A stretch of 64,000 bases of DNA from Cruorifilaria tuberocauda (lineage: Eukaryota; Nematoda; Chromadorea; Rhabditida; Onchocercidae): the NCBI GenBank assembly GCA_013365365.1, contig JABVXU010000247.1, forward strand, positions 1 to 64,000, in the 5' to 3' direction. The notes below the pieces were generated by a model, which did no database searches, had not been told where the DNA came from, and saw only the letters and a list, made by a program, of their open reading frames with translations. Positions 25,801-38,904 of the stretch are shown here, one piece after another. The stretch's first letter is position 1. Each line of letters starts with the position of its first letter. The position numbers were made by a program, and so were the translations under genes.

Positions 25801-28800
25801 GGTGGTTGATACCAGTTGTCCTTGAAAGTGTAAATATAAGTAAAGGAGGGTATTGCAACATTTTATCTCTATAATATCATGTTTACTATCCTGTTTTTTT
25901 TGTAGAGGATACGGCGTTTAGTGATCCACTGAGCGATTACGCAGGTGATTTCGATATTGTACGATTTTTGGACGAGAACAGGTTCGCTTTTTGTTTTATT
26001 TCACTTATGGGTTATCTAAATTTCTAAGTTTTTGGAATTGTTAAATTTATGCAGTCTCAAATCCTTTATTATTTTCTAGTTTCATTTTGTCTTTCCTCCT
26101 TCATTCACTTCTTGATTACTCTTCAAAAATGACTAAGAAATAAGGAGTAAGGGTAGCAAATCAAGATAGGAAATAAATGATAGCCATAAAACGAACCTTA
26201 GAACTGCTAAACTCGGTTCATGAGTTTTTGTTTCGGTCATACTCGCATGGTAAGTTCCTTTTTATCGTTTATTTTTGCTGTTATGATGAGAGTTGCGTGC
26301 CAAAACACCTGGCTAACAGAACTGTATCCTAATATAACCACAATGACTGAAGCGATATCATAAAATGCTAGTATTTCGTTTATTTAATGGTGAAAGGTGG
26401 CTGATCACTAGATTTCAAAAGTGACTTAGCAGTAATAAATTGAAGAAAAAAAATGGACGAAGAAAAGATATGGAAATGAAAAATCCAGACAGTACAATAT
26501 TGAATGGACGATTTTTAAAAATATTGCGTTTAGGGAACATGATTCTTGATTCACTGAAGAAATAATTATTTTGATATGGTTAGGACTTTTTTAAATTTTT
26601 TGAACAAATGAAAAAGTCTAAATGGAACTTTTTTTAACTTTTGCAAAAAATTGAATAATTTTAATAACAGCTCCAGAAATAATTCAGCTTGTGTTTTTAA
26701 GTTGTTCATAAGTTTTTGATATCAGTATACGCGAAAACTATTCTCTTAGGATAAAAATTTTATGCGTTTCAAGGTCCATGTCAATTACCAGTATTGAACT
26801 ATAGAAAAGTTTGTAAGTGCGTCAGGAAATGATTAGTGTAATTTCATAAAATAGTTCGGTTGATTAGAAAAAGTTTGGAAAACCGTCTCGTTATATTAAT
26901 TAATGATCTTTCATATTTTGTTGATCATTTCTCACATTTTTCACGATAATATATATTTTCGGAACTTGGAAAATCTGTAACCAGAAATAGTAAGCATTCA
27001 TATTGCTTTTATCATCCAGAGGTCTTTAATATGCTTATTTTTAAGAAAAGAAAAAGAAATTTTCTAAGAACATGAAGGTTCATTAATTGGTGACATATTT
27101 GAGTAATTTTCTTATTTAAATACTGAAGAATGCTTGCATATGCTTTTTTTAATTCCAAAATATTTTACAACTGTACTTTCCATTTTACCATCATCATTAG
27201 GATCAAAAAGGAACGTAGTTTTGCAGTACCCCAGTTGATAGCCCTGTGGCAGACACTACTCGGTTCATCTCGCAGCAGATACAAGGTCATCATCATCACC
27301 ATCACCACCATCACCAACAACAACAACAACAATCGCAACAACATCATTATCAGCAACAGCAACAACAACAGCATCAACCGCCATTACCGCATTCGCATCA
27401 GAATATCACAACTGTTGCTATTTCTGAAGCGGCCAACAGAATGATGTATCAGAATCCAACGAGGTAAGATGCTACTTTATAATGGGGTATTGGATAGCTC
27501 CGTGTATGATATCCCAAATTAATAATTATAGAATTTTTAAATGATGGAATTTTCAAAAAATTGCGGATTATGTCTTTCAAATTCTTTTATTTTTTTGGCA
27601 TTAATTTTACTTTAGTCGAGCTATTTATATGTTGCTAAATGCTTTTGTGTAACAAAGTATAAGTCTGCTGAATCTCTGTAAGGCGAGACAAGCAAAGCTG
27701 TGTAGTATAGCTTTGGTCATTGATTTGTTATAGTTCAGGATAAATTAGCCTTTATTGTAGAAGTGAAAGTAGTTTGTAACCATTAAGTGTTTCGTGTTGA
27801 AGGTATAAGATTTGATGATTAAGATGTAATCTCAATAATAGTGGTGCCGATGTTGGTAGTACAACCATATGAAATAAGTATAGCATTGGTGCTAGTAAAG
27901 TGGAAAATAAGATAAAGAGAAAAAATTTTTCTATGGAAGGCTTGCAGCATTTGGTTATTGTGTTTGTTTGGATCTTTAGTTTCAATTGATAGAAATTTTT
28001 TCTGGAATTTTAGAAGAAAATGGGCAAAATTAATGGAACTTTTTCAATTTATAATATTAGTTTCATTTATTTTTACCAAATTCAGCAGTGCTACCAGTGA
28101 AAATATAAAGTGAATAAAAAGAATAGTCGAAAAGATAGGGAATGACTGGAAAATATTGCGAAAAATTAATTATGGCATTTGCATCTCCTCCTGTAGAAAA
28201 AAGGACTGAAGAGATAAGGAAAGAGGAAAGGATCACGAATAGAACTTTCATAGGGTTGATTTAGTAAATTTATAGGAGATACTACCGTATGTTTGCTTTT
28301 TTTTATCATTTAAGCTTGGAGTGAAGCATATTGCCAATTGCTTCATTGAATGTTTCAAAATGTTGAGCCAAATTGGCATGACAACTGTTGCATCCATTCA
28401 TTCATCCATTCACCAAATGACCATTCCCCTTACACCCCTACCCTTCCACCTTTTTTTTCGAAAGAAGATAAGGGATGGTTCCTGGCACTGACCGAAACCA
28501 CCTCTTCGTCTCTTTCGTTTACTTGTTTACTTCGATTAATTCGTTGATATCTTATTAATCTATATTAATTCCTTATCAATAATTTGTCTCAATTCGATGA
28601 TCTATAAAATGGAATTTAATTTTTTGAGTTTGACATTTGCAAATATTGAATTTGTTTGTTCAGGCTATCCTCCAAACACTTCAATTATTGAAGTATGGGC
28701 AACAAAACGATGTTTTTTTCTATAAACTTGAGTTATAAATTAAACTTTAAATTAAAGTAGACACTTACATGAAATGGATGGAAACAGTTAAAATTTAATA

Positions 28801-31800
28801 CATTCTGTAGATCTGGTACGCAGCTTAGTGAATCAGGTTGTTTAAGTTGTTTGTAAAGTAAAATAGCTGTAGAAAATCGTTCATTTAGATAAATTAATCA
28901 ATTTCCGTTGTTCAAGTTAATTAAATTTTCTACAGCAAATTTAAACTTAAATTTTGATACTTTTAATAGACATTGTCTATTTATGATTTCATTAATTAAT
29001 TTTAAACGCTGTTTTACCTAACTCAGGCTACCTGACAGTCCACCGATCACGGATATCTCAGGCGCTGGTTCGTCGGGTTCACCTAGCTCTGCTTCAGATT
29101 CACCGTATTCGCCGGATAATTACCAGAATTATCAGCGTAAGATTATAATGTTTAACTATTCATGTATTTTTTCAACTGGGTCTAAATTTTTAACGAAGAG
29201 TGGAATTATCAGATGGATTTGGTCAGCTAAAGATTTTTACACTAGCGAAATTCTTTCAACCTCGAATTCCTTGAATGAAAAATTACAGTTTCATCAATCT
29301 TTTCATCAGTTTCTCCAATTAAATTAAGTGATATTGATAACTCTCACGGCCTAAATCGAATAACATTGAGAATCTCTTAGCGACTTACGAAATATAACAG
29401 TAACGTTTTGATTTATCCATCACATGAAGACCAAATTGATATCAGTAAATATCATAACAGTATCGTATCATCTCATAACACTATATCTTAGCTGAAAAAT
29501 TACGAATGAAAAATTATCAGAAAACGCAATGAAACGATGAAGATTCCACTAAATGAACTTTTATAATAAAAAATTATTTTCAAAGATAGTGGAAAAAGTA
29601 AGACTACGATTGATTTTGAAAGAATTGTTAAAAATAAATGGTGACAATTTCTAGAACGTGAAATAGATGAAGTGGCCTTCTTTCGTTTAGTTCATTTCTT
29701 TCACTAGTTCAAACATAAAATGACCTTTTCCCTTTTCCGTAGCCCAAGAATTGTGTGCAAGTTTCATAAAGAAGAGAAGAATTTTTCTGTGAAATATCTA
29801 AATGTAAAATATATATCTATGTATATATTTTTAGATATATCAGAACATAAACATATTTGCTTTCCTATTTATTCATTCACATTTTTCTCCCATAGCAAGC
29901 GTCTCATCTAATAAAAGTTTTTTTTTTTTAGAATTAACTAATTGTGTAATTTACGTTGTAAAAAAAAATCAAAACATTTTCAAATAAATTATATTACATG
30001 TACACTGTATGATCTTTTAGACGTTATTTGAGGAAAAGCTGTAACTGTATTAAAAGAGACGTCAGAGCTTATTTATAAAATTTTATCGATTTCAATCCAA
30101 TAATTTTACGAGAAAAAAGCGATAAATTCATTTTTCAATGTGTACATACATTACATGATTTATGTGTGTACAGCATTCAGATTTCTATTTTGGTCGTCTT
30201 GAAATAATCCACCTTCTTATAATACCGCAAAATTTAAAGTGGTAAGAAAGTATTTACAGTTATCCATGGTACTCAGCAAAACGGCAGTGGTCTGATTCTT
30301 GGTATCAGGCCTGATTTAGCGACACATATGTTGGTACCGCAAGAGCTGCTGCAACAGAATCATCTTGGTAACCGTATTTTGCAACATGTTTTGCCATCAC
30401 CACAAACCGATTTCATCGGTAACGGTGGTGGATATCCGCCGCAGTCAGCACCTTCCGCATTACCTCAGGTACTCAGTTTTTGATTCAGTGTAAAAATATA
30501 AAGAAAAATTAACAGTTCTAATTTTACAAAGTTTTATCCAATTTATAAATTTCAAATTCTTCTGAAATTCAGGTTTCACCGCCAACTGTCAACATGCGAC
30601 CGGTTAATAGTGGTTATTTGATCCAGAATAATGATTATCAAATAGATCCCTATAATGTGATCAATTCCGCAACTAGTGATGGTGACGGTTCAAGCTCCCA
30701 GAGTGACAGCCAAATAAGCCGTAAACGTGTTCGATCGGACCAGCAACCGCCACCACCACCACCACCACCACCCTCACAACAACAACAACAACAACAGCAG
30801 CAGCAGCAACAACAACAACAACAACAACAGCAGCAACAACAGCAGCAACAACAGCAACAACAGCAACAACAACAACAACAACAGCATCAGCAGCAGCAGC
30901 AACATAATCCAGTATCAACTAATGTGAAGAGTGAACCACCAAAGGTAAATCTCTGGCTTATCATATAGATTTAATGGAAAGGTTTTTCTGGAAAATTTTT
31001 GGTGATTCATATCAAGTTTGTTGTTGCAAACGCATAAATTTTATAGAGGAAGATTCTCACTTTGATTTGTATTAGATAGGTTGAAAATAACGAGATTAAT
31101 TGGTTACCTCTATATATATAAAGCGTATGTAGAAGTTCAATTCATGTCACGCTGATTACCAATTCTATATCATTTCGTGTATTTGTATAACAACAGTTTT
31201 GAGTTGAGCTAGAGTTGAGCTACTGTTTTGATTTTTTTTACCGTTCATTCCAAATCTTCAAATAGGAAGAACAGAATATCTGTTTAGAGAAACTTTACAT
31301 CTCCATTTTTATTAAATATTCAAGATTTTTATTGTAAATTAGAAAGTCTTTTTAAATACATATAGTGACATTTACAAAACCAATTACTTAGATATTTTCA
31401 GGTTTTCTCGTTACCCAGCCAGCTTACAGTAATATCACCGGTGACCACGGTGGAAGATTTTGACGACAGTTTCCACCAACAAGCAATCAAATTCACTGCA
31501 TTCAACGAGGAACATTGGGCTACCTTGTACGATATCAACCAAAGACCGTTACATCAATTGGAAATGCATGTTGTAGCTGATAAAGGATTCAATTATAGTA
31601 CTATGGATAATTGCTTTGTAAATCAGAAGAAAAATCATTTTCAGGTTTGAATTTTACTCTTTTTTTATATTTTTGTTTTATTTTAATATAAATGTCTCTA
31701 TTGTTTATTAAAATATTCAAAGCGTACATTATCCAAGAAATATTTTTTACTTGGGAATTTTTTCCCCTTTGTCATTTTTCATTCATTCGTTTTTCATATA

Positions 31801-34800
31801 ATTTCCTTCTATTTTATTTAGCCTTTTTGTATAGATCATTAGATTTTCTTTATTTTTTTCATTAGAGTAACGGCATTTTTTACAATTTATTTCGTATTAC
31901 CTGCCTCATACTCTATGTCACTTATATTAACTCTACTTTATAGGCGCGCAAGTTTTTAATTTGGATGACTTACTACACTCTTCAAGTTTAACAGATTATA
32001 GAAAAGTCAATATATTTTTTTCCAGATTTCTGTACATATCGAAGCAATTGATAATCATCCGCCAAATTTCGTTAAAATAGGTAACGAATTGAAAATGGTA
32101 AAAGAATTTAAGTTAGCATTTTGTGGTGTAAAAAATGAAATGCCAACATCAGAAATACAAATCAAACAGTCTACAACGGATAGAAGACCAGTACCGCATG
32201 ATCCTGTATCGTAAGTTCTTTTTCTTATTTAAAACAATAACGAAATCGAAGTAGTTGTTGATATCTTGTGATTATATCGATCAAAAGATGAAATTCTCTT
32301 TTATCAATTATGTGTTTAAATTTTTAGCATTTTCTACATCGTTTCATAACTTCGTAAATATTCAAGTAATAAGATTTCAAATTTACCCAATATCTGAATC
32401 AGGTTCTGCATTTCAGGCTCGAAATTCATGAACGAAGGATGACAAAAGTAACTGTACCAAGGTTACATTTCTCCGAAACAACTATGAATAATCAGCGAAA
32501 AAATGGTCGTCCAAATCCGGATCAGAAGTATTTTCTTCTTGTTGTTCGTTTGATTGCATGTACTGCTGATGGGCATGATGCCATTGTTCAGGCTTATCAA
32601 TCCGAAAAAGTAATTGTTCGAGTAAGTGCTATTTTCTACTATATTAGAAAATTTAAACATAATTTTCTCGCTGCATTTGAAGTATCTATATATTGATATT
32701 AATAACTAGAAGATGAAGAAATTATAGAATATTAATAAGATTATGGCTGAGAAGATTTTAGGATTGGTTTGATAACCATTAATTTATTGTCTTTATTGTT
32801 TTATTGCAGGCTTCAAATCCAGGTCAGTTTGAGCCACCCGACTCGGATGCTACATGGCAGAAGAACGGTTCTACCCTATATTATAACAGTGGTTCGGTGG
32901 CAATTGGTACTGATCGAGCTGTCGCGCCCTTGACTGTCGGTGGTGACATCTATTGCTCTGGAGTTGTCCATCGTCCATCTGATCGTCGGATGAAAGAACA
33001 AATCCATGAGGTTCATATATTTGATTCTTTTTTTTCTTTCCATTTATCATGATTATTGCATTCTATCTAGATACATTTAGCTTCTTGCAATATTTACAGT
33101 ATTTTTTTAGAGCAATTTTGCTACTTCTAAGATTTTCAAAATTTACATAGGTGGATACCAAAAGCGCCTTATCTCATCTTGCCCAAATTCGTGTTGTTGG
33201 CTATTCCTACAAACCGGAAATCGCGCTGAAATGGGGTTTATCAGAAGAAAATCGCCACAGAGTCGGTGTTATTGCTCAAGAACTGGCTGAAATTTTGCCG
33301 GATGCTGTGACCGATAATGGAGATTTTCTACAGGTGCATGATTTCTTAGAACTTGAAAAGCCTCGCAATCATTTGATTTTTCTTGTTCTGATTGTTCTGA
33401 AATTTTTTGAACTTGGAAATTTAGTAATCGGTTGTAGAATCACGATTTGAAATACATATAAAATATATCATCTTTAGCAGTATAGAAACGGTAAATCTAG
33501 TAATTTACCAAATTACTAAAAATAAGATGAACTATAAGATGTAATGGTAAGATAAGTTGACTTAATTTTTAAGCTTTTTCCTGTATATTTGGTTCAGTTT
33601 TCAGGTTGATGATTCACGGATATTTTACGAAACAGTTGCAGCAGCAACTGAGCTCTGTCGTCTTACAGGAAATTTGGAGCACAAAATTGAAGCTGTTGAA
33701 AAGTTATCTCACAAGTTAGCCAGATTGCATCGGCGGAAAAATAAGGATATCGGTAGTTTAGCAAGTGGTCTAAGTGATCTTGGATTCTCAGATAAAGCAA
33801 GCTTCATGTCATCGCATACATCACTTGCTTCAATTACTCCATCTTGTGTTTCACGTGACAAATGCTACCATAGGTAACCGCTTTCCCGGATTTTCTTTGG
33901 GAGAAGGAAGAAAAGAAAATATGGTTTACAGAGAGTCTCAGGAAATTGCTCCAATAAAAACTCCAATATTTATTTCAACCAATATTAGTTGTTGCTTCTA
34001 AACTTTAAAAGTCTTTATTGTAATCATTATTATCGTTTTGTAGAAGTAATAAAGAGCGAAGTAGAAGTCGTGAAAAACATTGGCACTGCAGAAATCCATC
34101 ATGTCATCGAGCAGAACCTCCACTATGTAGTTCGAAAGTAACGCAAGGGACAATAGTTATTCTTGTGGGAGTAATGGCTATTTGGTAATTTCTTAATTTC
34201 GTATTGCCTTTGTAAATTGGGTTAAATGAATTATATTTGCAAATCTTAATTGACGAAAATTAACCAAATTATTTTTAACTTTTTAATGAAGTTTGAAATT
34301 TTTGTGAGATTATTTGGGTTTCAGGTAACATATTAGAACAGATAACATATATGCTTGCCTAATCATTAATTCATTAAATAAAAAACTAAGTTATGTTAAG
34401 TATACGAGCCTGTTGTTTTTATGAATTCGATAACCAAAAATTCAAAATTAATTTGGGAATATAGAAATTTTCTTCTTCTTACAGCTTAATAGCAATGTCA
34501 ACACTATATGTACTGGACTGGCATAATCGGACGTTTGGATATCAGAAACGACCATATGTCTTTGAAAGTACTACTACCACTACTAATGAAGCAATGATAG
34601 AACAAGGTGGCAAAATTGGTCAAATTGTTCAGGTCAAGGATAATGTTTGGAAGCCGCCAATCCAACCGCATGCTCCACCACTAAGCGTTTCATGTGATCA
34701 TATGTACTGTCATATGTTTTGCTGCATGAAAGATGATGAATATAAGGTATCAAATGATAATGCTGTAGACAAGGTATGAAGTCTTAGTTTCTTTTTTTGA

Positions 34801-36326
34801 ATTAATTTTACATTTCGAATAAATATTTAGAAATTTTTTAAAAATACTTCACTCTGATTCCGGAATTTTAATTTCTTTACTGAATTACATTTTACTATTT
34901 CGACGAAATGCTAAGTTTCCATCTTTCCGAAAAAAAGAGAGAAGTTGAAGAGAAATGGTAGTAATTCATTTTTATTCTACCATTTGTGCTAGAAAGTAAT
35001 TTTTGGATTTGCAAGACGTTTATTTATATGATACAGTTAAGTTTTTAACTAAAATCAAAATATTTGTTTAGGAGAGGGGGTTTTCAAACGGGATTCTACT
35101 AGATCTTTTGTGGTAAAAATTTGAAAAATTGTGCAGATTCTTTCTTCAATAAAAAAAAATGCAGCATTAACAGTTTAGGATCAACAAACAGTCTTCGCTC
35201 CGTCGCAGCAACAACAATCGTTATTGAAAATCAGGGACAGTGAGGAAAACCGGGCATCACCTTTCGATAGACGAGCCGTTTTTTCATCGCTGACGTCGGA
35301 TATTGCTATTGAAATACTGGATTTTAATGTAACCATCGATAGTCGGTATTGTATAAGTGATAGCTGTAAACCGCGTCGTGGTCTCTACACCTTTTATATA
35401 CCTATTTCGCCGACTATGCCAACTGTTCCGTTAGAAATCAAATTTGAGTGCGTTTCACTTTGCAAATCATTAACTGTTTATCTCTCATTTTGCATTTCTA
35501 AAGTAATGGTTAAAAACCGAGTGTTTTCGGTTGATTATCGGACATTGATGATTACATTTAAAAAATCGTTCTGATGGATTGGATTAATGTTTCATTTTAT
35601 TAAACATTCGGACATTATTGGATTATTGGTAGTGCTAACTTTTTTGTGAAATAGTAGTCTAATTCGAATAAATTAAAAAGATTTCTTTCTTATCCCTGGG
35701 GGCGAGAAATACAGTAATGTGGTATTAGCGAAGTATTCACTGAAACTAAATTTTTTCAAGCTCAAGGGCATTTTTATAATTCTTATTCATTTTAGATATA
35801 TTTATGAACAGATAGATTGCGTTTTTTGTTACTGATTAGAATGCTATAACTTTGTTTCTAATTTTCCTTACATTTCAATTGTTCACTTTAAAATTTTAGT
35901 GTTGGTGATAGTGGTAATTATATTGATAATTGTGGTAGCTTACGAGATTTCGATCAAAAACCGTGTAATGATGAACATGCTATAAGGACAGTTCGTGGAA
36001 AACAACCAATCGTTCAAAAGGCATTTTTCATTTGAAGTGTACACATTGCTTGTAGAACTTTTTCTTAAAAGCACTTTCTTGATTGGCATCATACTCAATC
36101 TTACTGTAGTGTAATTTTTATATTTTCGCTTATACAATCTGTCACTTTCCAGATAGTGGAAGGGATCTATGAACTACCAGTTGGCGATTATATTCACAGC
36201 GCGTATCGATTTAGAATTGGCTACAGTACCGAATCCTGCAATATGAATGAATCGCAGCGCGGGCGTAGCTTTGATGAATATAATTTGATCTTCTATCGTC
36301 GCTGTCAAATTCCAGTGAACTTTTAG
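19580..36326 (+). CDS. myrf-1: MYRF (myelin regulatory factor) orthologue, membrane-bound self-cleaving transcription factor
   Basis: Seventeen exons join in frame to about 1,104 residues: 19580-19610, 25906-25981, 27227-27463, 29027-29136, 30260-30468, 30573-30944, 31402-31644, 32026-32210, 32417-32621, 32810-33010, 33151-33333, 33605-33873, 34044-34184, 34485-34773, 35179-35447, 35900-36020 and 36153-36326. Order of parts: acidic N-terminus; His/Gln and Pro/Gln tracts; LPDSPP motif; Ndt80-like DNA-binding domain (about 346-556, with [11 protein letters not shown]); S74-type self-cleaving domain with Ser613 and Lys618; coiled coil; one transmembrane segment (about 810-831); Cys-rich lumenal MYRF C-terminal domain. 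In the family the ER-anchored trimer cleaves itself and the N-terminal part enters the nucleus. In C. elegans myrf-1 (pqn-47) controls larval development and synaptic rewiring. The join at 36020 uses a GC donor, so that boundary is less certain. A first-exon alternative lies at 22056. Confidence 0.95.
22056..22212 (+). CDS. Candidate alternative first coding exon of MYRF
   Basis: An ATG at 22056 opens 52 codons rich in Tyr, Thr, Asn and Ser, ending at a donor, GATATTG then GTGAAC, in phase 1. That is the same phase as the annotated first exon, so it can splice directly to the exon at 25906 and give an ...HPDI-EDTAF junction. The surrounding 700 bp is richer in GC than the rest of the intron, as a second promoter might be. 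No transcript evidence is available, and chance openness over 52 codons cannot be excluded. Confidence 0.4.
22791..22833 (+). repeat. (CAA)n microsatellite in MYRF intron 1
   Basis: About fourteen CAA/CAG triplets follow a CCCAG. They read as polyglutamine in one frame, but that frame closes at once with CCG TAA and has no matching donor, so it is treated as a simple repeat. Confidence 0.8.
30747..30905 (+). repeat. Proline and polyglutamine coding repeat in MYRF
   Basis: Nine proline codons (30747-30773), a serine, then 36 uninterrupted glutamine codons (30777-30884), His, five Gln and His. Interspersed CAG among CAA codons should lessen slippage. The tract lies in the cleaved, nuclear part, before the DNA-binding domain. 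Confidence 0.95.
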
Positions 36327-36515
36327 TATCTAAATTTACTAATATGTTGGACTTCAGTATTTTTTCTGTTTTTAGATGCAGTTTCCAGATTCCAATATCT
36401 GTTTCGAGTGAATTCTCTGTGATACTCGCAGAAATTATTGGGGAAAAAATGATTATTGCACAGAGTAACTTTAAGTTGTTCTGCTTCAGTAGTCTTTCTG
36501 ATTATTTCCATGCCA

Positions 36516-36521
36516 AATAAA
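36516..36521 (+). terminator. Candidate polyadenylation signal for MYRF
   Basis: An AATAAA hexamer lies about 190 bp after the MYRF stop codon, a normal distance for a nematode 3' UTR. Another AATAAA is near 36775. Confidence 0.4.
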
Positions 36522-36988
36522 GTTTTCCGAGAAGTATTTCTGATTCTATAGTATGAACAATTCATTATTTTCTCTTTCTGCTTACAAATCATGACTTCGT
36601 TTTCCTCTTCTCATAAGAAATTGTATCGATTTTGTAGTCCTTTTGGGCTTCTTGCTCTTTCATTATTAAAGTTTTTTTTTACGAATCTGTTTTATGATAG
36701 ATGCAAAGCTATATATAATGCGGATTGGTTAAGGAATTGTTATATTAATGTGGAAGCGGCACTTCTCATTTTGCAATAAAGTAAAGAGGAGCATGAGTTC
36801 AACGAAGAAAAGATTATGAATGTTTGAATTTATTTAAGTAATGATATATTCTTATTATTTATCAGTTAAGTGGTATATATTCCGATATTCTCTGCTTATT
36901 TCAAATCATTGTAATGGAATAATACTGTTTTAAACGTTTCTTTCATCTCTCTCATGATCTATAAATCTTTCGATGACATCGTTTGCGT

Positions 36989-37046
36989 ATCATTTTTAAC
37001 ACAGAATTCCGATTTCGATCATTTTTAACACAGGATTCCGATTTCG
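36989..37046 (+). repeat. 29-bp direct duplication
   Basis: Two adjacent 29-bp copies, 36989-37017 and 37018-37046, begin ATCATTTTTAACACAG and differ at one base. Confidence 0.9.
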
Positions 37047-38850
37047 AGTTTTTCCTTTCTCTTCATATCTTTTGTGCAAAAAAAAACTATTTATTTCTGT
37101 TATCGATCTCTTTGTTATATATTAGTCCTTTTCATCTGTAATGATTAGTCAAATGGTTATGTTTTTTTCAAGATATCAAGAACTGCACGAAGTTGGTAAT
37201 GGTATTGTGGTCCACTCGATTCTTTGCATAGGGAAATCTTTGCACTGTGATAAATTCCAGTGGAAAAAGAGATTGAATTCTCATGATTTGGAAATTTTAA
37301 AATTCGGAAAACTAGGGAAGAAATGAGTAGTTCCAACCTGTGACATCATTTTTTTTCAAAATGATGGCGCTTTCATCCAGCATTTAAATTGCGTACTAAT
37401 GAATAAATATGGCCATTTATAAAATGTCCTTCCTTTGTATTTGTGGAATTTTTATTGTAAAAGTTATGAATTGTCTAAAATTGGCATTATTTGAAGTTTT
37501 ACGTATTTTTAATTATTTAAGTTTCTTTTTACTATTTGATGGAATGATTTTTCTATCAGTTGTTCCTAAGATTTCACGAAATTGTTATTGCACGTTTTTT
37601 GTATAGTTTTCAAACAATCCATTCATTACTTGGGTTATATTTTTATCGTGAATTAATTAATGAGGACAATTTGATATTACTTGTTTGAATCATAAATTGG
37701 TATCAGGGCATCATTTTAATGTTTAAATCTACTCATTCATAACAAAAATTACTACAAAGCGAAGTTAGAAAACAGATCTCATCTGTGCTTCCTGAATGAA
37801 TTGAAGTATTTTAGAACATTTAGAAATTGATTTTAATATTTTTTAAAGATTAAAAGTCATAATCAACCTGGTTTTGGCAGTGTTGGAGACGAGTGATGGA
37901 AAATCAAAATTATTAGCTGGAATTAGTTAAAGTGGGAATTGATTAAGTGACTGTAATCGATTTTGATTCATTTGATAGATTAAACTAATAGCTATGGAAG
38001 TATGAGTGGGTTCGTTTGAATCAGGATTGAGCTAGGTGTAATGATAATATGCAAAAATATATAAAGAAATGAATCGATATTTGTATGACAAGTTTACAAT
38101 ATATAATAAGATTTGAATTTATTCTGAGCTTATAAATTCGAACCTTATAAAAATAAGGGACGAGAAGAATTAAAAGTTGTAAAGTAGCGAAAATGTAAGA
38201 GAGAGAAAGAGAAGCATGGAATCGTTAGCATGTTAGCATCGTTCATTGGCCCAAGATATTCGAGAAATGACGACTGCTCAGCTTTGCCTCTCTGATAGAT
38301 GCAATTCTATCAGCCAGCAATCCTTTCGATTTCAATTCAAACAATAAACATCCTTCCTTCCTTCTCATTTTATTTCAATTACTAAAATTTTCAACTCTTC
38401 TGCACCTCACACCTGTCTCTCACCTGGTCTATTTTTCTCATTTCTAGTGAACGTTTTAATTCATTCATTCAAGAAATGCATTCGCATGCATTGAAGCAGT
38501 TTTCATAATTAAAATATGAAATTGAAGTTAATAGAGAAACTGATGAACCAGGATTTTTCATCAAATTTTGTGTAAAACTTTAACATTCAAATGATCATTC
38601 ATTAAGTATAATGGGAAGGAAGTTAACTTATGCTTAAGTAAAATTTCAAATTCCAGCTTTCTCAAGTAATGAAATCATATTAATGTAAAATTACCTCCAA
38701 GCCATTTTCTAACTTTTCAATCAATTAATTCAACAAACTATATACATATTCTCTCCATTAATTGTAGCACACTCATTAAATAATCGGTCTATGTCTCACC
38801 ATGTTTGTACATCATTAGATTTATCACTTTATTTTCATCTTACTTCCTGA

Positions 38851-38860
38851 AATTTTCAGA
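38851..38860 (+). promoter_or_regulatory. Splice or trans-splice acceptor for the receptor 5' leader
   Basis: AATTTTCAG lies 45 bp before the ATG of the acetylcholine receptor gene. It fits a spliced-leader or 5' UTR acceptor. Confidence 0.5.
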
Positions 38861-38904
38861 CATATCTGGAAAATGGCTACAATTTAACTTGGCTCACTTA
38901 CGGC

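Larger units (their letters stand above)
36327..38850. other. Intergenic region between MYRF and the receptor gene
   Basis: Contains the MYRF 3' end and a small tandem repeat at 36989-37046. Open frames up to 65 codons show no domain and no consistent splice structure. I see no further gene. Confidence 0.6.

Noticed and set aside
27165..27377. Minus-strand frame of Leu/Met/Val repeats
   Set aside because: It is the antisense shadow of the His/Gln-rich MYRF exon at 27227-27463.
30673..30927. Val/Ala-rich minus-strand and Asn/Ser-rich plus-strand frames
   Set aside because: Both are other-frame readings of the MYRF proline and glutamine repeat.
37141..37606. Two 60-65 codon frames downstream of MYRF
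   Set aside because: They lie just past the MYRF 3' end, are AT-driven and have no family features.
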